Assembly: GCF_001661265.1 (NCBI RefSeq) | Contig: NW_017567020.1 | Coordinates: forward strand, 184,973-248,972 | Origin: Saitoella complicata NRRL Y-17804 | Lineage: Eukaryota > Ascomycota > Saitoellomycetes > Saitoellales > Saitoellaceae | Length of the DNA: 64,000 nt | Direction: 5' to 3' | Shown: positions 50,401-60,851 of the stretch, one piece after another | Numbering within the stretch: position 1 is the first letter of the stretch | Layout: each line of letters opens with the position of its first letter | Notes under the pieces: model-generated | What the model was told of the DNA's origin: nothing | What the model saw: only the letters and a program-made list of their open reading frames with translations | Database searches by the model: none | Made by a program: the position numbers and the translations under genes

Positions 50401-52599
50401 TTCTCCTATCGAGACCTGGGAGAGAATGAACTCTTCACTGAGCAGTGGTTTGCCAGACTTCATCAGTGCAGTCACTACCTTCTTAGCCGAAGCTTCTTCT
50501 TCATCTTCGGCCAAGTATTCTCGTTGACCAATCAAGATGGCTTGACTGGAAGGTTTCGCATACAGAAACGGAACTGCCTTAGTGTCGGTACACTGCAACA
50601 AGTTAAGTTGTTGTTCGCGTCTCGTTTTAGACATGGTGGAAGGACCAGACGCAGTAGGTGGATCAATCGATTCCACAACCTCTCCATCTTCGTTCGTCCA
50701 TTCAACCTTCTCAAGCTGACGTACCAATCCAAGATCCGGATCTTTTGTAGATGCATCGAGAACCATCTTAACAGGCTTCTCAATAGCTATGCAGCCGTAC
50801 TGCGGGAATAATGAAGCTCCTATCAACCACATAAACTTTGTACCCACCAACAATTGGAAGGAGGCAGACTCTATGACATAAACCTTGATGATATAGTCTT
50901 GTCCATTGAGCCTGCAGAAGAACCTGTCAACAATCCCGATGGGATATGTATTCTTGTCCTCCACCATCGTAAAGTGTACATCCGAGGCTGATGAGATCTT
51001 GTAACCGCAAGCCACTAATGTAGATCTCAGAATGACGTTACAGCTTGTGCCAGTATCAAAAACCGTAAGCATATCCTGACCGTCGACTGTCTGACTCATT
51101 AGCCACACATTGGTCTCCGGAGCCGTCTTAATCTTGGGTCGATTAGGGAGACGGATGACAATATCATCCTCTTTAGCTTTGCCCTCATCTCCAAACTTCG
51201 TACCTACATATTTGTCTTCCAAATAGTAGTGTAACTGCGCATTTTGTGAACGCCTCGTGGTTGGATCCCATAGAGTATCCCCTTCATTAACTACTTCATG
51301 CTTCGAAGTAACAGCAAGAGCATGATTGAATGGGACATTCTTTTGAAACGGGAATGTTTGAACCGCGCACATTTGAGCCGCGCTCGATTTGTCTCTTACC
51401 GCCTCTCTTTTTAGCGCTGTGATCCCGTCATTATTGTTCGCTACAGCATTAAAGCTGAAGAACGGGCGTGCCTTCTTCCTTGGAGGAGAAGGCAGCATTG
51501 AATTAAGGGTAGCGCCTAGACACTCTGTGCACCGACAACCAGGAACATGAACATCTTCTTCTTGAAGACGATTTTCTTCCTCTGTCGTGTCGAAAGCGTT
51601 CAACGGTCGACCCTTGTGCCTCTTTTCAGGACAATCCTTGCCCATGTGCCCAAGTTTATTGCAATTATAGCAACGAGTAGCTTCTTGTCCCGGAATGACC
51701 ACCGAAGAATTAACTCCCGAGGCTGTAGTCATTGAAGTGGTTCGGCGAGAAGTTACAACCGGACCAGTAGAGGAAGGTGGGGTGGGAACGTTTCTTTTCT
51801 GACGACATTCTGAAACCACATGTCCGATCCTTCCACAATTCGTACATTTCTTTTTCTCACTTACCTTCGTAAGCTTCTTACTCGCCTTGATTGAGATTTG
51901 AGTAGCCACTGCATCTTCAATTGCAGCCCACAAAGCGTCATCACTGGAGGGCATTCCTATACGCAATCTCATTTCTTCACGTGGAATAGATTCCAGGATG
52001 AAATGACGACGCGTAACGAACTGATCACGGTCATTCAACCGTGCTCTTATGATCAGACGCTGTACACGGGTGCGGAAGTTAGGGACTGTTTCTTTATTGA
52101 AATCCCACTCGAGACTGTTCAACATATTGTGAGCAGCCTCAACATCGCGTGTATCAGTGAACTGCATTTGTAGCATGCGGCGCAAGGAAATCTCAATCAC
52201 ATTGGACGGTTGATATCCAACTGGGGCTGGGATCCAGCAGTTTGGCCTGTTGACCTCACCTCGCGATTGACGTTCAGCATATCCCAGCCACCAATCACGA
52301 GCCGATCCCTCTAACTTCTCAGCAACCTGCACACAGAATCGCTCACCCAACTTGTAGTTGGCACGGCGATCGGCTTTATCCACCGTTGGATGTTCTGCTT
52401 CCAATGTACGAATGTACTCATATCCATCATCGTCGTCGCCCATGACATAGCCTCCCTGTGCTAAGGGAAGGTTGTTACCAATGATGTACGCAGATACAGA
52501 TGTGAAGAAATCATCCATATCCGCAGCGTTGCCATCCCACTTACGGATGGTCTTGAAATTGCCTAACCTAGGCCATTTAACATTCCTGCCTTCAGTCAT
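47437..52599 (-). CDS. Gag-Pol polyprotein of the Ty3/gypsy element
   Basis: One uninterrupted frame; from the first ATG (52599) it codes for 1720 residues. It contains a Gag core, two CCHC zinc knuckles (near 51846-51805 and 51672-51631), an aspartic protease with F-D-T-G, a reverse transcriptase with YMDD (49815-49804), RNase H with a TDTSAKYIG start, and an integrase with an HHCC zinc site and the D, D and E catalytic residues (in TDFAGPF, SDNGSHF and NGRAERF). No chromodomain is visible at the C-terminus. Gag and Pol are fused in one frame, with no programmed shift. The frame also runs 175 codons upstream to 53124 without an ATG, so the true start may be non-AUG or supplied by splicing. 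Confidence 0.92.
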   Translation of the reverse strand: MTEGRNVKWPRLGNFKTIRKWDGNAADMDDFFTSVSAYIIGNNLPLAQGGYVMGDDDDGYEYIRTLEAEHPTVDKADRRANYKLGERFCVQVAEKLEGSARDWWLGYAERQSRGEVNRPNCWIPAPVGYQPSNVIEISLRRMLQMQFTDTRDVEAAHNMLNSLEWDFNKETVPNFRTRVQRLIIRARLNDRDQFVTRRHFILESIPREEMRLRIGMPSSDDALWAAIEDAVATQISIKASKKLTKVSEKKKCTNCGRIGHVVSECRQKRNVPTPPSSTGPVVTSRRTTSMTTASGVNSSVVIPGQEATRCYNCNKLGHMGKDCPEKRHKGRPLNAFDTTEEENRLQEEDVHVPGCRCTECLGATLNSMLPSPPRKKARPFFSFNAVANNNDGITALKREAVRDKSSAAQMCAVQTFPFQKNVPFNHALAVTSKHEVVNEGDTLWDPTTRRSQNAQLHYYLEDKYVGTKFGDEGKAKEDDIVIRLPNRPKIKTAPETNVWLMSQTVDGQDMLTVFDTGTSCNVILRSTLVACGYKISSASDVHFTMVEDKNTYPIGIVDRFFCRLNGQDYIIKVYVIESASFQLLVGTKFMWLIGASLFPQYGCIAIEKPVKMVLDASTKDPDLGLVRQLEKVEWTNEDGEVVESIDPPTASGPSTMSKTRREQQLNLLQCTDTKAVPFLYAKPSSQAILIGQREYLAEDEEEASAKKVVTALMKSGKPLLSEEFILSQVSIGEEAPTWFCSEVAKLIAQYADAISWNDHNLGCIQDVPHEIKVTSDKPCVMAMRKHLYTPKNAAIIREKTDPLIDMGIYRTSTSPHRAQLVIASKNRVCHDLRMINEIMVVDPYPTVPVQYIMATQADKGMFISADADRGFQQIIMALLAITFTAFERLGEHLESLRMLFGFVNAPATWNRNADVMLGSAKKGKRILNYMDDLIAGSKAGDYKHQLELLKELLRRGLNHGWKFKLTKLKVAHTKIKFVGYIMSAAGLEADPSKIDALMSLRLPDTGSEIRSYFGLANWFRDQMPAFADNTRSLAALMKTTGKVTLTPEAIAEIDWIKVTLRTKRVLAHWVEDRLTKVYTDTSAKYIGCVITQWNPEENCELVVAFASAVLNGAQMRYHITRQEALAFIWTLGKFHGWLSTRPFVWCTDHKALNYIFKAASSSLPALMRYALVASEYRFTTEWIAGKTMIADTISRLRIESVKGEGLTTADIVHGLVMNERPTPSAELLMLQQSPVAQAKVQTFYAVLTRKKAQMAETQTPITESVITKEDDSIKFSKGLPDEELEKPETDGTEDLRGRDYVDLPALTRKEYEDLRALSHIHGYITDGTLPNEKSLQKRVKQLSKNVFLQDNQLYKTVKNLLRVEVIIGEKNRRAIFKHLHEGYGHRGAPAMLEWWGTRYWSPVIEKLVLRHIGRCEACQKHSRNSPLKVPGYQTDVKDLFRHWSTDFAGPFPESPEGYKYVLIAVESLTRWAEVRAVKTADAATTAEFFYEEIIARYGVPLSIQSDNGSHFVNDVVKQLAKTMSIRHHLSTPYYPQSNGRAERFLGTLKPSLKKSILDCDKNDDGTVKWKPAMYVVLWAYRSMPHHATKASPAYLVYGVELRIPVDAPTLANQKVVSPAMIMGQAQHRTEVAERIEWLREGIPGLRTAAMRYVKDKKGNAVLVHPKSFNLGDKVWLRDSALDSQAQAPVFSPRWKGPYIVHDVWQKGVYKLRQIPKNEAE

Positions 52600-53254
52600 T
52601 CTAACGTTGAATGCTGGGGCCACGAAAGGATCTTGTTCGTTTGATGATGTAGTTGGTGTAGCAGCCGGTCGGAAGGTCTCCTGTGTAGGGGTTCTGCTTC
52701 CAGGTGCTCCAAAAACGTCAAAATCAACTTCTTCTGTACTTAGAGGAGGAGCGTCTGCAAGCTCGATATCGGCAGGACTCCAAGGATAAGAGCTTAGGTC
52801 CTGTTCAGGGGTCTCAAAGATTCCTGAAGAATCGAACTGTGCAGCTGTTGTGTTCGGGGTCTGTAGTCCTAAAGCTGAGGACCCAGACGGCGGACGAGTT
52901 GATGTATGTTCGGGTGGAAAAGGTGAGCCTTTGCGGGGAATCGAACGATGGCCCGTTTCTGCGTCACCGTCTATACCGTAATCCGTACGTCGTCTCCAGT
53001 TGTTATCGGCGCGGTTGCCCTCAAGTTTCGGTCTCTGTGTGGCTGGTCCACTGTGAAGAACACTACTGAGTAACAACAGGTCGATGCGTTGGAGAACCAC
53101 TCCCGAACTAATTACTCTCAACAAAAGCGGTGTTGAGAGGACTCACGTGTGCCTGCCTTTAGGGTGAGAGGCAAGGAACTAGACCAGCTCAAAACGTAAG
53201 AAACAATTAGCACTGTACCGGGTTCCTTCTCCCTCTCCTTTTGAGTGAGAAGTC

Positions 53255-53266
53255 GGTTGGTCGCCA
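53255..53266 (-). other. Primer-binding-site candidate
   Basis: On the minus strand, 2 nt inside the 5' LTR, TGGCGACCAACC begins with the TGG that would pair with a tRNA 3' CCA. I cannot name the tRNA. Confidence 0.55.
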
Positions 53267-53268
53267 AC

Positions 53269-53412
53269 TGTTAGCTAGTTAAGTACCTGTTTTGAACGTA
53301 GGGGTGAATGGGGTTATATTTAGGACTAGCTGACATACATATCGTACGAAGATGAGGCACAGCAGGCCCAGGAACAGTGGCTAAGTAACACGTGCAAAAT
53401 CACGGGTCCACA
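53269..53412 (-). repeat. Right LTR (5' LTR of the element)
   Basis: 144 bp, with one mismatch to the left LTR. It is the 5' LTR with respect to the minus-strand coding frame and should contain the element's promoter. Confidence 0.95.
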
Positions 53413-53417
53413 CCGTA
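53413..53417. repeat. Target-site duplication, right copy (CCGTA)
   Basis: This matches 47010-47014 exactly. Confidence 0.9.
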
Positions 53418-53513
53418 TGGCGCATGCGCTGGCTCGGGTGCTGCCTACCGCGTAACTGTTACGTTTAGAGACCTCGTCGGCCTCCAACCTCGATCCTATT
53501 CTTCCTCGCCGTC

Positions 53514-54262
53514 ATGAGTATTCTGGCGCAAGCGAAGCTGGTCGGATCAGTTCTGATCATTGCCGCGACATCATTCTGTCTCGGTATCCTGTTCTCCAAC
53601 TGGAGTGCGGATCATAGTGTTTTGTACGTATACTCCTTGCTATTGAGGTGGCGCAGCATTGTGTCTACTTTGCGCACCTCAAGACCGATGTTCTGAAGAG
53701 GAACGAGTACTGACAGGGTATTAGATGGGTATCTGAGCTCACTGAACAAGCTGTCGAGGCAGCGGAGACACACTACCTCCTTCTCGCCCACTGTCCCCGC
53801 GTAATGCAAGTCGTCCTCCACTCCATCATCGTCTGGGGCTTCATCGGCCATGTCCTAAAACTCTACCGCGCGACAACCTCCAACTACCTCTTCGACGGCG
53901 CCTCCCTCATCCTCTACCTCGTCGCATTCCTCATTTACGGACACGGTACAATCACAGGCATCATCGGTGTTCGTGACCGTGTGTATGGAGATCTGAGCAA
54001 GGAGGATCATTTGAGGGTTGTTGCGGCTGGTCATTGTATTTTGGCGGTTGTGTTGAGTGGGGTTTTGGTGTTGCAGGTTGGGCAGTGGTGGGCGGAGAAG
54101 GCGGAGGAGGAGGAAGTTAGGGAGATTGAGGAGAAGGAGAGGTTGGCGAGTCAGAAGTTGAATGAGGGAAAGGTTGAGGAGGTGTTGAAGGAGGGCAAGA
54201 AGGAGGCTGCCGGTAAGAGCACTGCGAAGGCATCGCCGAAAAGTGCGAGGAAGAGGGCTTAG
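53514..54262 (+). CDS. SHR3: ER membrane chaperone Shr3
   Basis: The exons are 53514-53623 and 53725-54262 with a 101-nt intron (GTACGT...ATTAG); 215 residues. Four membrane segments are visible: VGSVLIIAATSFCLGILFSNW, VVLHSIIVWGFIGHVLKLY, SLILYLVAFLIYGHGTI and HCILAVVLSGVLVLQVGQW. The block SNYLFDGASLILYL and the motif SNWSADHSVLW across the splice are Shr3-like. The C-terminus is a charged, Lys/Glu-rich cytosolic tail. Shr3 stops amino acid permeases from aggregating in the ER and helps load them into COPII carriers. Its ATG lies just 96 bp from the end of the retrotransposon and its duplication. Confidence 0.88.
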
Positions 54263-56282
54263 GCGGTTATAGGGTTGAAGGAGTCTGTGCATGTTAGACA
54301 TCTTGGTGGGAAGCATTTCGAGCAAACATGCCATGAGTGGTGCGCATGGAAAGTTTTGGTGTGGTTGAGAGCGACCGTCACAGGAAGGACAATTAAAATT
54401 CAGAGGGCCATCGTGGGAAGGTTTTGGGCGATGAACGACATGATTAGAGAGTTGATGTGGAAGAGTTGTGAATACCACGCGTTTACCGTTCAGCTTGCCC
54501 TGTCATAAGTCACATCTACCGATGAATCTCATGTCGGTGCCGTCATTGTCCTGCTTCTCTGATGTCCCCCTGACGATAGAAAACATAAGGTGGCCGCCGC
54601 TATCCTATGCCGGAAAGCTCGTTGGCAACATCGAGAACATGTTATAGGGAAAAACGAATCATACACATCGCCATCCTCTACATTCAGCGCAGCGTATGTT
54701 CGCGTTCCGTATCTCCAATGGGAAGCTCCTGGCAAGATGACCACGCGTACGATGAGTGATGAGTTAGCCATGTTACACCGATCTTCAAACTCCTGCTCCC
54801 TTCTTCTGGCGCCTTCTACACCTATTATCTGTGCCGTGGTTCATCGTCATCGTCATCCCACCACTGTAGTCATAGCTATCTATGAGCAGTTCGTACGCAT
54901 ACATCCCCCAAATTACGCTCGGACCCGCAGCCGCACTGCTGGGACTGGCGTATGACTTCCTCACCGCACCGAAACATCTTCACGCCTCCTTACGACGTTA
55001 CCCGACCCGCTATTGCCGCTGGGGGTGCAAGTCATGGCTTGATCTGGCCGTGGTGATACGTCTTATTGTGCGTCTCAGGTCTCGGGTCTCACGACGTGTC
55101 ACGTTATAGTTACGTGGTCGCGTATGAGATGCAGCGGAAGACCGTCGGCAGCTGTACCGTGTAAGTAAGCTACGAGGGCAAAAGCTTGTAACCCGGCGTG
55201 CATACAGTCACTTTTGATACTCTGAAGAATCGGGGAGAAATCCTGCGAGGTGGGATGTCTGTACGAGAAAAACGGCGGAGGTGGGCACGAGTGACGTGAG
55301 TGGAGTATGAAACCTCGGAGATGAGCATTCAACTGCAGTTGGGTGGCGAAAAGAACGAGGACGAGCCGGACATCGAGATCAGCCAGACCGGAGGTCAATC
55401 ACAGTCCTACGGTATGAGGGGTGAGCCAAGGAGAAGACCCAATTACAGAAGAGTCATGTCCATTTGAACGACCGTGACATTGCCATAACAGGGATCAAAA
55501 ACAAGCATCCCTACCCGGATTAACCTACGATAACCAGCCTCCCTTGGCATGCACTGCTCTCTCCTACGCCGGTGTCCCTCGCTGCTCCTCCGCATTCAGT
55601 TCCGGGACACGCGCATGCGCCTTCCCCACCACAGCAATTGATCAGCACCCTTATTTCTCAGGCTGCATACCCGAAATCATCCCCGAAGTTACGTAGCTAT
55701 TTTTAGCAACAGAAACGGTTGGGACGGCTGGGACGGGATTGGTGGGATGAAGTGACAGAACCTTCGCACGGACGGCGTGGGTTCGTAAACGAGCGGGTTG
55801 GCACCGGAATGAACTTCTATTGAAGATGGGCATCATGACTAGCCCAGCCGTTCGCATCTTCCAAGCAGCAGAGATCTTGGTCCAGATGAGTGACGTCTGC
55901 TAGCTGATCAGCCTACATGTATCCCAAATTTACTCGAAAGTGTCTGGGCAAGCCACGCTCTCACACCCTACGTCCTCCGCACTCTTCGTCCCGACCAGCC
56001 GTACGTCGATAGGCGTCCACGCCAACGCATATGCATACCATCCCAGACGGAAATTATCTTGGAAGCACCCAACACGTTCCTTGAGTAGGACAGTGTAGCA
56101 ACCCCAATCTACTGCAGCACCGTCGTCCCTCGCAACAATTTGACCCGGGACGCCGATCATGGCCAGCCCACCCAGGATAAAAATGAGCTCCAGCCCACCC
56201 ACTTGATCCCTTCATACACACACTCGCTGGTCATACTCCGTACACACTCGCTTTTTCTATACCACCTAGATCAACAAAAACG
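54263..56282. other. 2-kb gene-poor region
   Basis: There is no confident gene. One Cys-containing open frame on the minus strand (55930-56202) is listed separately. The right end is the promoter of the GPI protein gene at 56283. Confidence 0.4.
55930..56202 (-). CDS. Possible small secreted Cys-containing protein or remnant, no ATG
   Basis: A 90-codon frame starting LELIFILGGLAMIGVPGQIVA, which has the look of a signal peptide, then RDDGAAVDWGCYTVLLKERV and a body with four Cys, ending at a stop. There is no ATG at the right place; the first is inside the hydrophobic part. It could be the second exon of a small secreted protein gene, a decayed gene or chance. I found no convincing first exon. 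Confidence 0.2.
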   Translation of the reverse strand: MGGLELIFILGGLAMIGVPGQIVARDDGAAVDWGCYTVLLKERVGCFQDNFRLGWYAYALAWTPIDVRLVGTKSAEDVGCESVACPDTFE

Positions 56283-57005
56283 ATGTTCGGAAACCTCTTG
56301 ATGGCCGGAGCCTCTTTCGCCTCCCTCGCCGTGGCCCAGATGAACTCCACTGCTGCTTCCTGGAACTCCACTATCCTCCCCGCTTCCACAAACGGTACCG
56401 TCGTCGCCTCGAACGGATCCGCTGCCGTTCTCCCTGTTTCTACCATTACCACGACTGTGTCGTCCTACACCACCGTCTGCCCCACCGCCGGTGTCTACAC
56501 CGTTGAGGGCGAGACCGTAACCGTCACCGCCTCCACCGTCCTCACCATCACCGACTGCCCCTGTACCCGCACTCTCGCCATGGCCCCCGCAACGACCGTC
56601 ACGTCCGTCGTCTCCTCCTACGAGACCGTCTGCCCCACCGCCGGCGTCTACGTCGTCGAGGGTGAGACCGTGACCGTGGCCAGCAGCACCACCATCACCG
56701 TCACGGAGTGTCCTTGCACCCGTACCTCCGTCGTCTGGACTGAGGTCACGCCGGGTGCTTCTTCTGCTGCTGCTACGGGAGCTGCAAGTGTGGCCCCTGC
56801 CGTTGTTACTACTGGACCCATGTGGACTAACGGCACTACTACTTGGAGCAATGGAACTTACTCGAACGGTACTACTAAGTCTAACGGAACTACCTCTGGT
56901 ACTGGGATGACTGCTTACACTGGTGGTGCTTCTGTCAACACCGTTGCCACCACCGCCATCCTCGGATTGGTCGGTTTGGCTGCTGCTTTTGCCGTTGTCT
57001 TCTAA
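56283..57005 (+). CDS. GPI-anchored wall protein with two Cys-containing internal repeats
   Basis: A single exon of 240 residues. A signal peptide (MFGNLLMAGASFASLAVAQ) is followed by an Asn-x-Thr/Ser-rich stretch with several N-glycosylation sites. Two tandem copies of a ~45-residue module (about 53-97 and 104-148) share SSY-x-TVCPTAGVY-x-VEGETVTV and end CPCTRT. An Asn-Gly-Thr repeat zone and a GPI signal (ASVNTVATTAILGLVGLAAAFAVVF) close the protein. The module resembles repeats of fungal wall and adhesin-like proteins. Codon use is strongly C-ending, suggesting high expression. Confidence 0.8.
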   Translation: MFGNLLMAGASFASLAVAQMNSTAASWNSTILPASTNGTVVASNGSAAVLPVSTITTTVSSYTTVCPTAGVYTVEGETVTVTASTVLTITDCPCTRTLAMAPATTVTSVVSSYETVCPTAGVYVVEGETVTVASSTTITVTECPCTRTSVVWTEVTPGASSAAATGAASVAPAVVTTGPMWTNGTTTWSNGTYSNGTTKSNGTTSGTGMTAYTGGASVNTVATTAILGLVGLAAAFAVVF

Positions 57006-57760
57006 ACACCCTCATGGCATGTAAGTCATGAGTATGCTTCAGATAACGAGAAAATCCCGGACGTTGTTATTCTTTTTTAGGCAGGTGGTCTCTTCGTGAT
57101 TGACAAGAGTAGAGTTACATTAGATGGACGTTTCTTGAGATGTGGACGCTTCGATGTCAATGTTTGAAGGCTTTTTGTGGTTTATGGATTGCACGTTCTG
57201 ATCATAAATTGTCTTTGAATTCTTTCTTTTACTTCTCTCTTTTTCCAGACGGATTTCACTTCATGACGATTGCAATCGTGTTGGTGAGCTCTTGGCGATC
57301 ACTTGGCAGTTGTAGCCAAGAAGTGGGGACCGGCCCATAAACAACAGCTGCGGTCGATCCAGCCCGGCGTCATCGGCCCAAGCATTAGGTTCTGAATAAG
57401 CTCGAGAGAGCTAGTGTTTGTTATTCGGACCTACAATAGTTGCACACTTGGTAAAAAGCTTCGCTGCCCCTCAGAATGTCTTTTCCCACGCTCTGATCTC
57501 CGCGCAGGCAGGTCTACGTATCCGCACTTGGCCAGCGTATTAAAAATGCGAACCCGCTAGTAAACTTGTGTTTCCTACACCTTTGGTACCCAGTTCATTC
57601 GGAGAGATGGCGCTTATGTCGAATCTTGCCAACACGAGGCGCAGATGCCAATTTGAAATCCTCTAACTATGCCTTACGACCATTATTGTTATATTATAAT
57701 GTCCTTGTATAGCAACACCGTTACCAGATTAGCCGGTACGGGTTCTTTGCCCTTTTTGAT
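57006..57760. other. Intergenic region
   Basis: 755 bp between convergent genes; AT-rich at the left, presumably 3' UTR. No gene is seen. Confidence 0.4.
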
Positions 57761-60700
57761 TCATACCAAAGGTTCCTGCTTCACCGTACCCCCTCTCAAC
57801 ACCGCAATTATTTTTTCATGTATAAGCCGTAAGACACTCCCTCCTTTCTCAGGCCTACATTGTAGCGCCCTACCCAATGGCTTAATCCCATCATTCGCTC
57901 CGATACCCTGCTGCCACAGATCATGCAGCCAAACCATCTCTTTGAAATCCCTCTCACCCTTCGCTTTTTCTATTCGAGTCTTCATGGCGGCGTCTCTGAG
58001 CAGTAAAATCGTCGTTCGATCCGCCTCGCTCCGCGGGGCGAAGCATATTTCGAGGCTGTGCGGCCCTTCGGTGTACATGATCCGGAATAACGATGGGGCC
58101 AATGCGACGCTGATCGTCGAATCCGTTTCTGCTGTGCTTCGGATGGATTCGAGTGCTGTGAGAAGTGGATAGGTGAGTTGGAGAAGCATGGTCAGTTTCT
58201 CCAAATCACCAGAGAACATCCCAGCGAACCGTTTAATAAGACCATGCGGGTTTGCCGCTCCCTCAGTCCCATCCCTTCCAAACTGAATCTCATCCCCAAT
58301 ATCAACCCACAGACCCTGCTGATACCCAAGCCGTACCCACCCCAACTGAAACCCAATTAATTTGAAGTATTCCGACGGTTTTGCAAGGGTTTGCTTCACC
58401 AAATTCACTGACTTTGCAATCGCGGCCCACTTCCTGCACAACATCGCCCCAGCATCTTCACCATCCGCGACACATATCGTCACCCGACCAGAATCCACAT
58501 CATAGACAACCTTCACATCCTCCTCCGCCCTCTCAGCAGGCGCAAGATCAGGAACAACGACCCTCTCCTTCAACCGACCCTGCAAAACGAGTTTAACCCC
58601 ATCTCCGTCCTCCAAGACATCCACGAACGAATTCTCAAACGACGGGCTTTCATCCATGGACAATCCCTCGACAGAGGCAGCCTTCATCGTAACCCTCTGA
58701 ACCTTGACCTCCCGTAGCGAATCACCGTTATCGAGAACATCGTATGCGACACCCTTTGCAATAAGCCCATCCTCAGCCTGCAGCAACGCTTTCCGCAACT
58801 TTGCATACCGCTTAACCTTCGCCATAAACTCCAACCCCGGCACGCCCCTCGCGTGACTCCCCGAACTGGGTCTCGCGGGTTCCTCATCCCTCTTCCTCTT
58901 CCGATTCTCATCCCCAACGACAGGAGGAGCGAATACCTCCGGAATGAGCTCAGTACTCTTCACACGCCACGCACCCTCCACACCCGCGCATCTCGCCAAT
59001 ACCCACCTAACTCCAACACCGCCACCGACACCAGCACCACCCCCCTCCACCCGGTCCATGACAGCGACAATGAACCATCCCTTCGCGGCAGCGGCGTCGG
59101 CGTCGACAGAGAACCAACTCGCCCATTTAGCTCGACAGGTTGGATGCACGGTGCGACCAACGGCGAGGCTATCATCCCCCGTAAGTCCTAACGCCCTGAT
59201 ATCATGCCCTTCCCACCCGAGGAACCGCGCACGTGTCTCAAGTCCGTCCTTAACGACCTCAAACCTCAATTTTTTAAGGGCCTCGACGACATTCGCCCAC
59301 GGCCCCGTCTGAGCCTGATTATAGCTCGGCACAGGTTTAGCTGGCTCATTCATTCCACTTTCCGCAGCCCTCAAGAAGTTCGGCCGGATCGTTCCGCTGA
59401 GGACCTTTTTCCCCGTAAAGGGATCAATGGAGATAGTGACACTCACACCTTCACAAACCGTCACGTCGACAACAGGTCCAATACCCGTACCCCCCTTCCC
59501 CTCCCTCATCGCAAAAGTAAACCCGCCGTCCACACCCAGTGCTTCCGCGATACTCTCAACAACATACCGTACATGCAACCCAACCGCAGCCTTGATCACA
59601 TCCACCGCCTCCCCTCCACATCTCAACGGCACCTCCTCACCCCCAACCTCCCTCTTCCACACCCTCCGAACCTCAATTCGGGAAGACGCCACGACTTTGT
59701 CTTCGGCGTCACACACCATTCTATCCTCCGCACTCGGCTCCACCTCCTTCATGGAGATCTCGACGGCGGCTTTGTCGCCTGCCCAATACTCGATTCTCAT
59801 ATCCTGCCTCTTCGGTCCGGTGAGTTGGATCCATAACGGGGTCCCGCCCCAGCGTAGGTTGCCCAGCGCGCGGCCGAGGCGGTCGTGTCGTCGTGCAGCA
59901 GCGAGGTAGGAGAGGAAGGTGTAGATACTAACCAAAGGCTGTGGTGAATGGAAAACACCAGACCTGGTCATACTCGCCTCCACCTCCAAAAACTGCGGCG
60001 CAGGTAATCCCATCTTACCGTCACTCTCGTCGCCATTGCCTTCGAGGAGGTCCGTCCACCCAAAATTAGCGAGATACCAGTGGGATTGGAAGAGAGAGAG
60101 TTCGAGCCACCATCCACACGCGCCCTCCGTCTCCTCACTCACGAAGCGTACGCGACCGTCGTGGATGATCCATTGATCTTGGGTTGTCCACCATGCCATG
60201 GGGAGGGTGTCGTCCATCGCTAATCTCCACCGTATTTGGGCGTTGAGGTCTTCCAACGCTTCGTTCACGTCCGCGGGCGTTAGGGGAGGGGGGCCAACCA
60301 GGCCCTCTGTCTCCCGCCCCAGATTCGTGGTCGGGAGTCCCTTAAAAACCCGTAATGCGACTTCGAGATCGGGGGGTGGGGTGCGGAGGGCGGCGGCTTC
60401 TTTGACGAGGGGTCCGAGTTCGAAATCGACCAGGTGGTGGAAAGATAAGTTATGGCCTTCGAGGTACGCGTCGATACTCCGTAATAGAGACGCATGTTCG
60501 GATGATTTCGTTGCGTATTGGGTTAGGATCAATAACTGCAATAGATGCTGTCGTATCGTGAGGAGGTGGGGGAGGAGGGTCGGACGATGGCTGTAAGCGG
60601 GGGCTTGTGATAACCTGTGCAATGTCCGTAAGCACGTATTCAACAAGAAAACTTGTGTGGACGATGTACCTTTCCACGACCTCCTGGAGCTCCGCAAACC

Positions 60701-60851
60701 CACTCCTGGCTAACCTCTGAACCAACACCCGTAACGACACCGGCTGTTCCGCAGGATTGGGCGGTAATGGTGGTGGTGGTTGTGGTTGTGCTATCGTCGG
60801 CGCATCATCAACCATATGCTCGCCATTCAAGGCAGCCTTCTTGGCGTCCAT
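57761..60851 (-). CDS. MED14: Mediator complex subunit 14 (Rgr1)
   Basis: The exons are 60851-60670 and 60614-57761 with a 55-nt intron (GTACAT...CACAG, branch GTGCTTAC); 1011 residues. The splice joins FAELQEVVER to LSQAPAYSHRP and so restores the Med14 N-terminal helical domain, which continues [37 protein letters not shown] and GRVRFVSEE. Med14 is the backbone linking the Mediator head, middle and tail in RNA polymerase II regulation. A Pro/Gln-rich segment precedes the domain. A long polar insert with a KRKRDEE nuclear-signal-like stretch lies mid-protein. It is divergent from SLU7. Confidence 0.88.

Larger units (their letters stand above)
47015..53412 (-). mobile_element. Complete Ty3/gypsy-type LTR retrotransposon, 6398 bp
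   Basis: Two 144-bp direct LTRs flank one long coding frame on the minus strand, bounded by CCGTA target duplications. The order protease, reverse transcriptase, RNase H, integrase places it in Ty3/gypsy. A primer-binding-site candidate and a polypurine tract are in the expected places. The LTRs differ at one position only, so the insertion is recent and the element looks intact. It sits between the divergent TMEM70-like and SHR3 genes. Confidence 0.96.
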
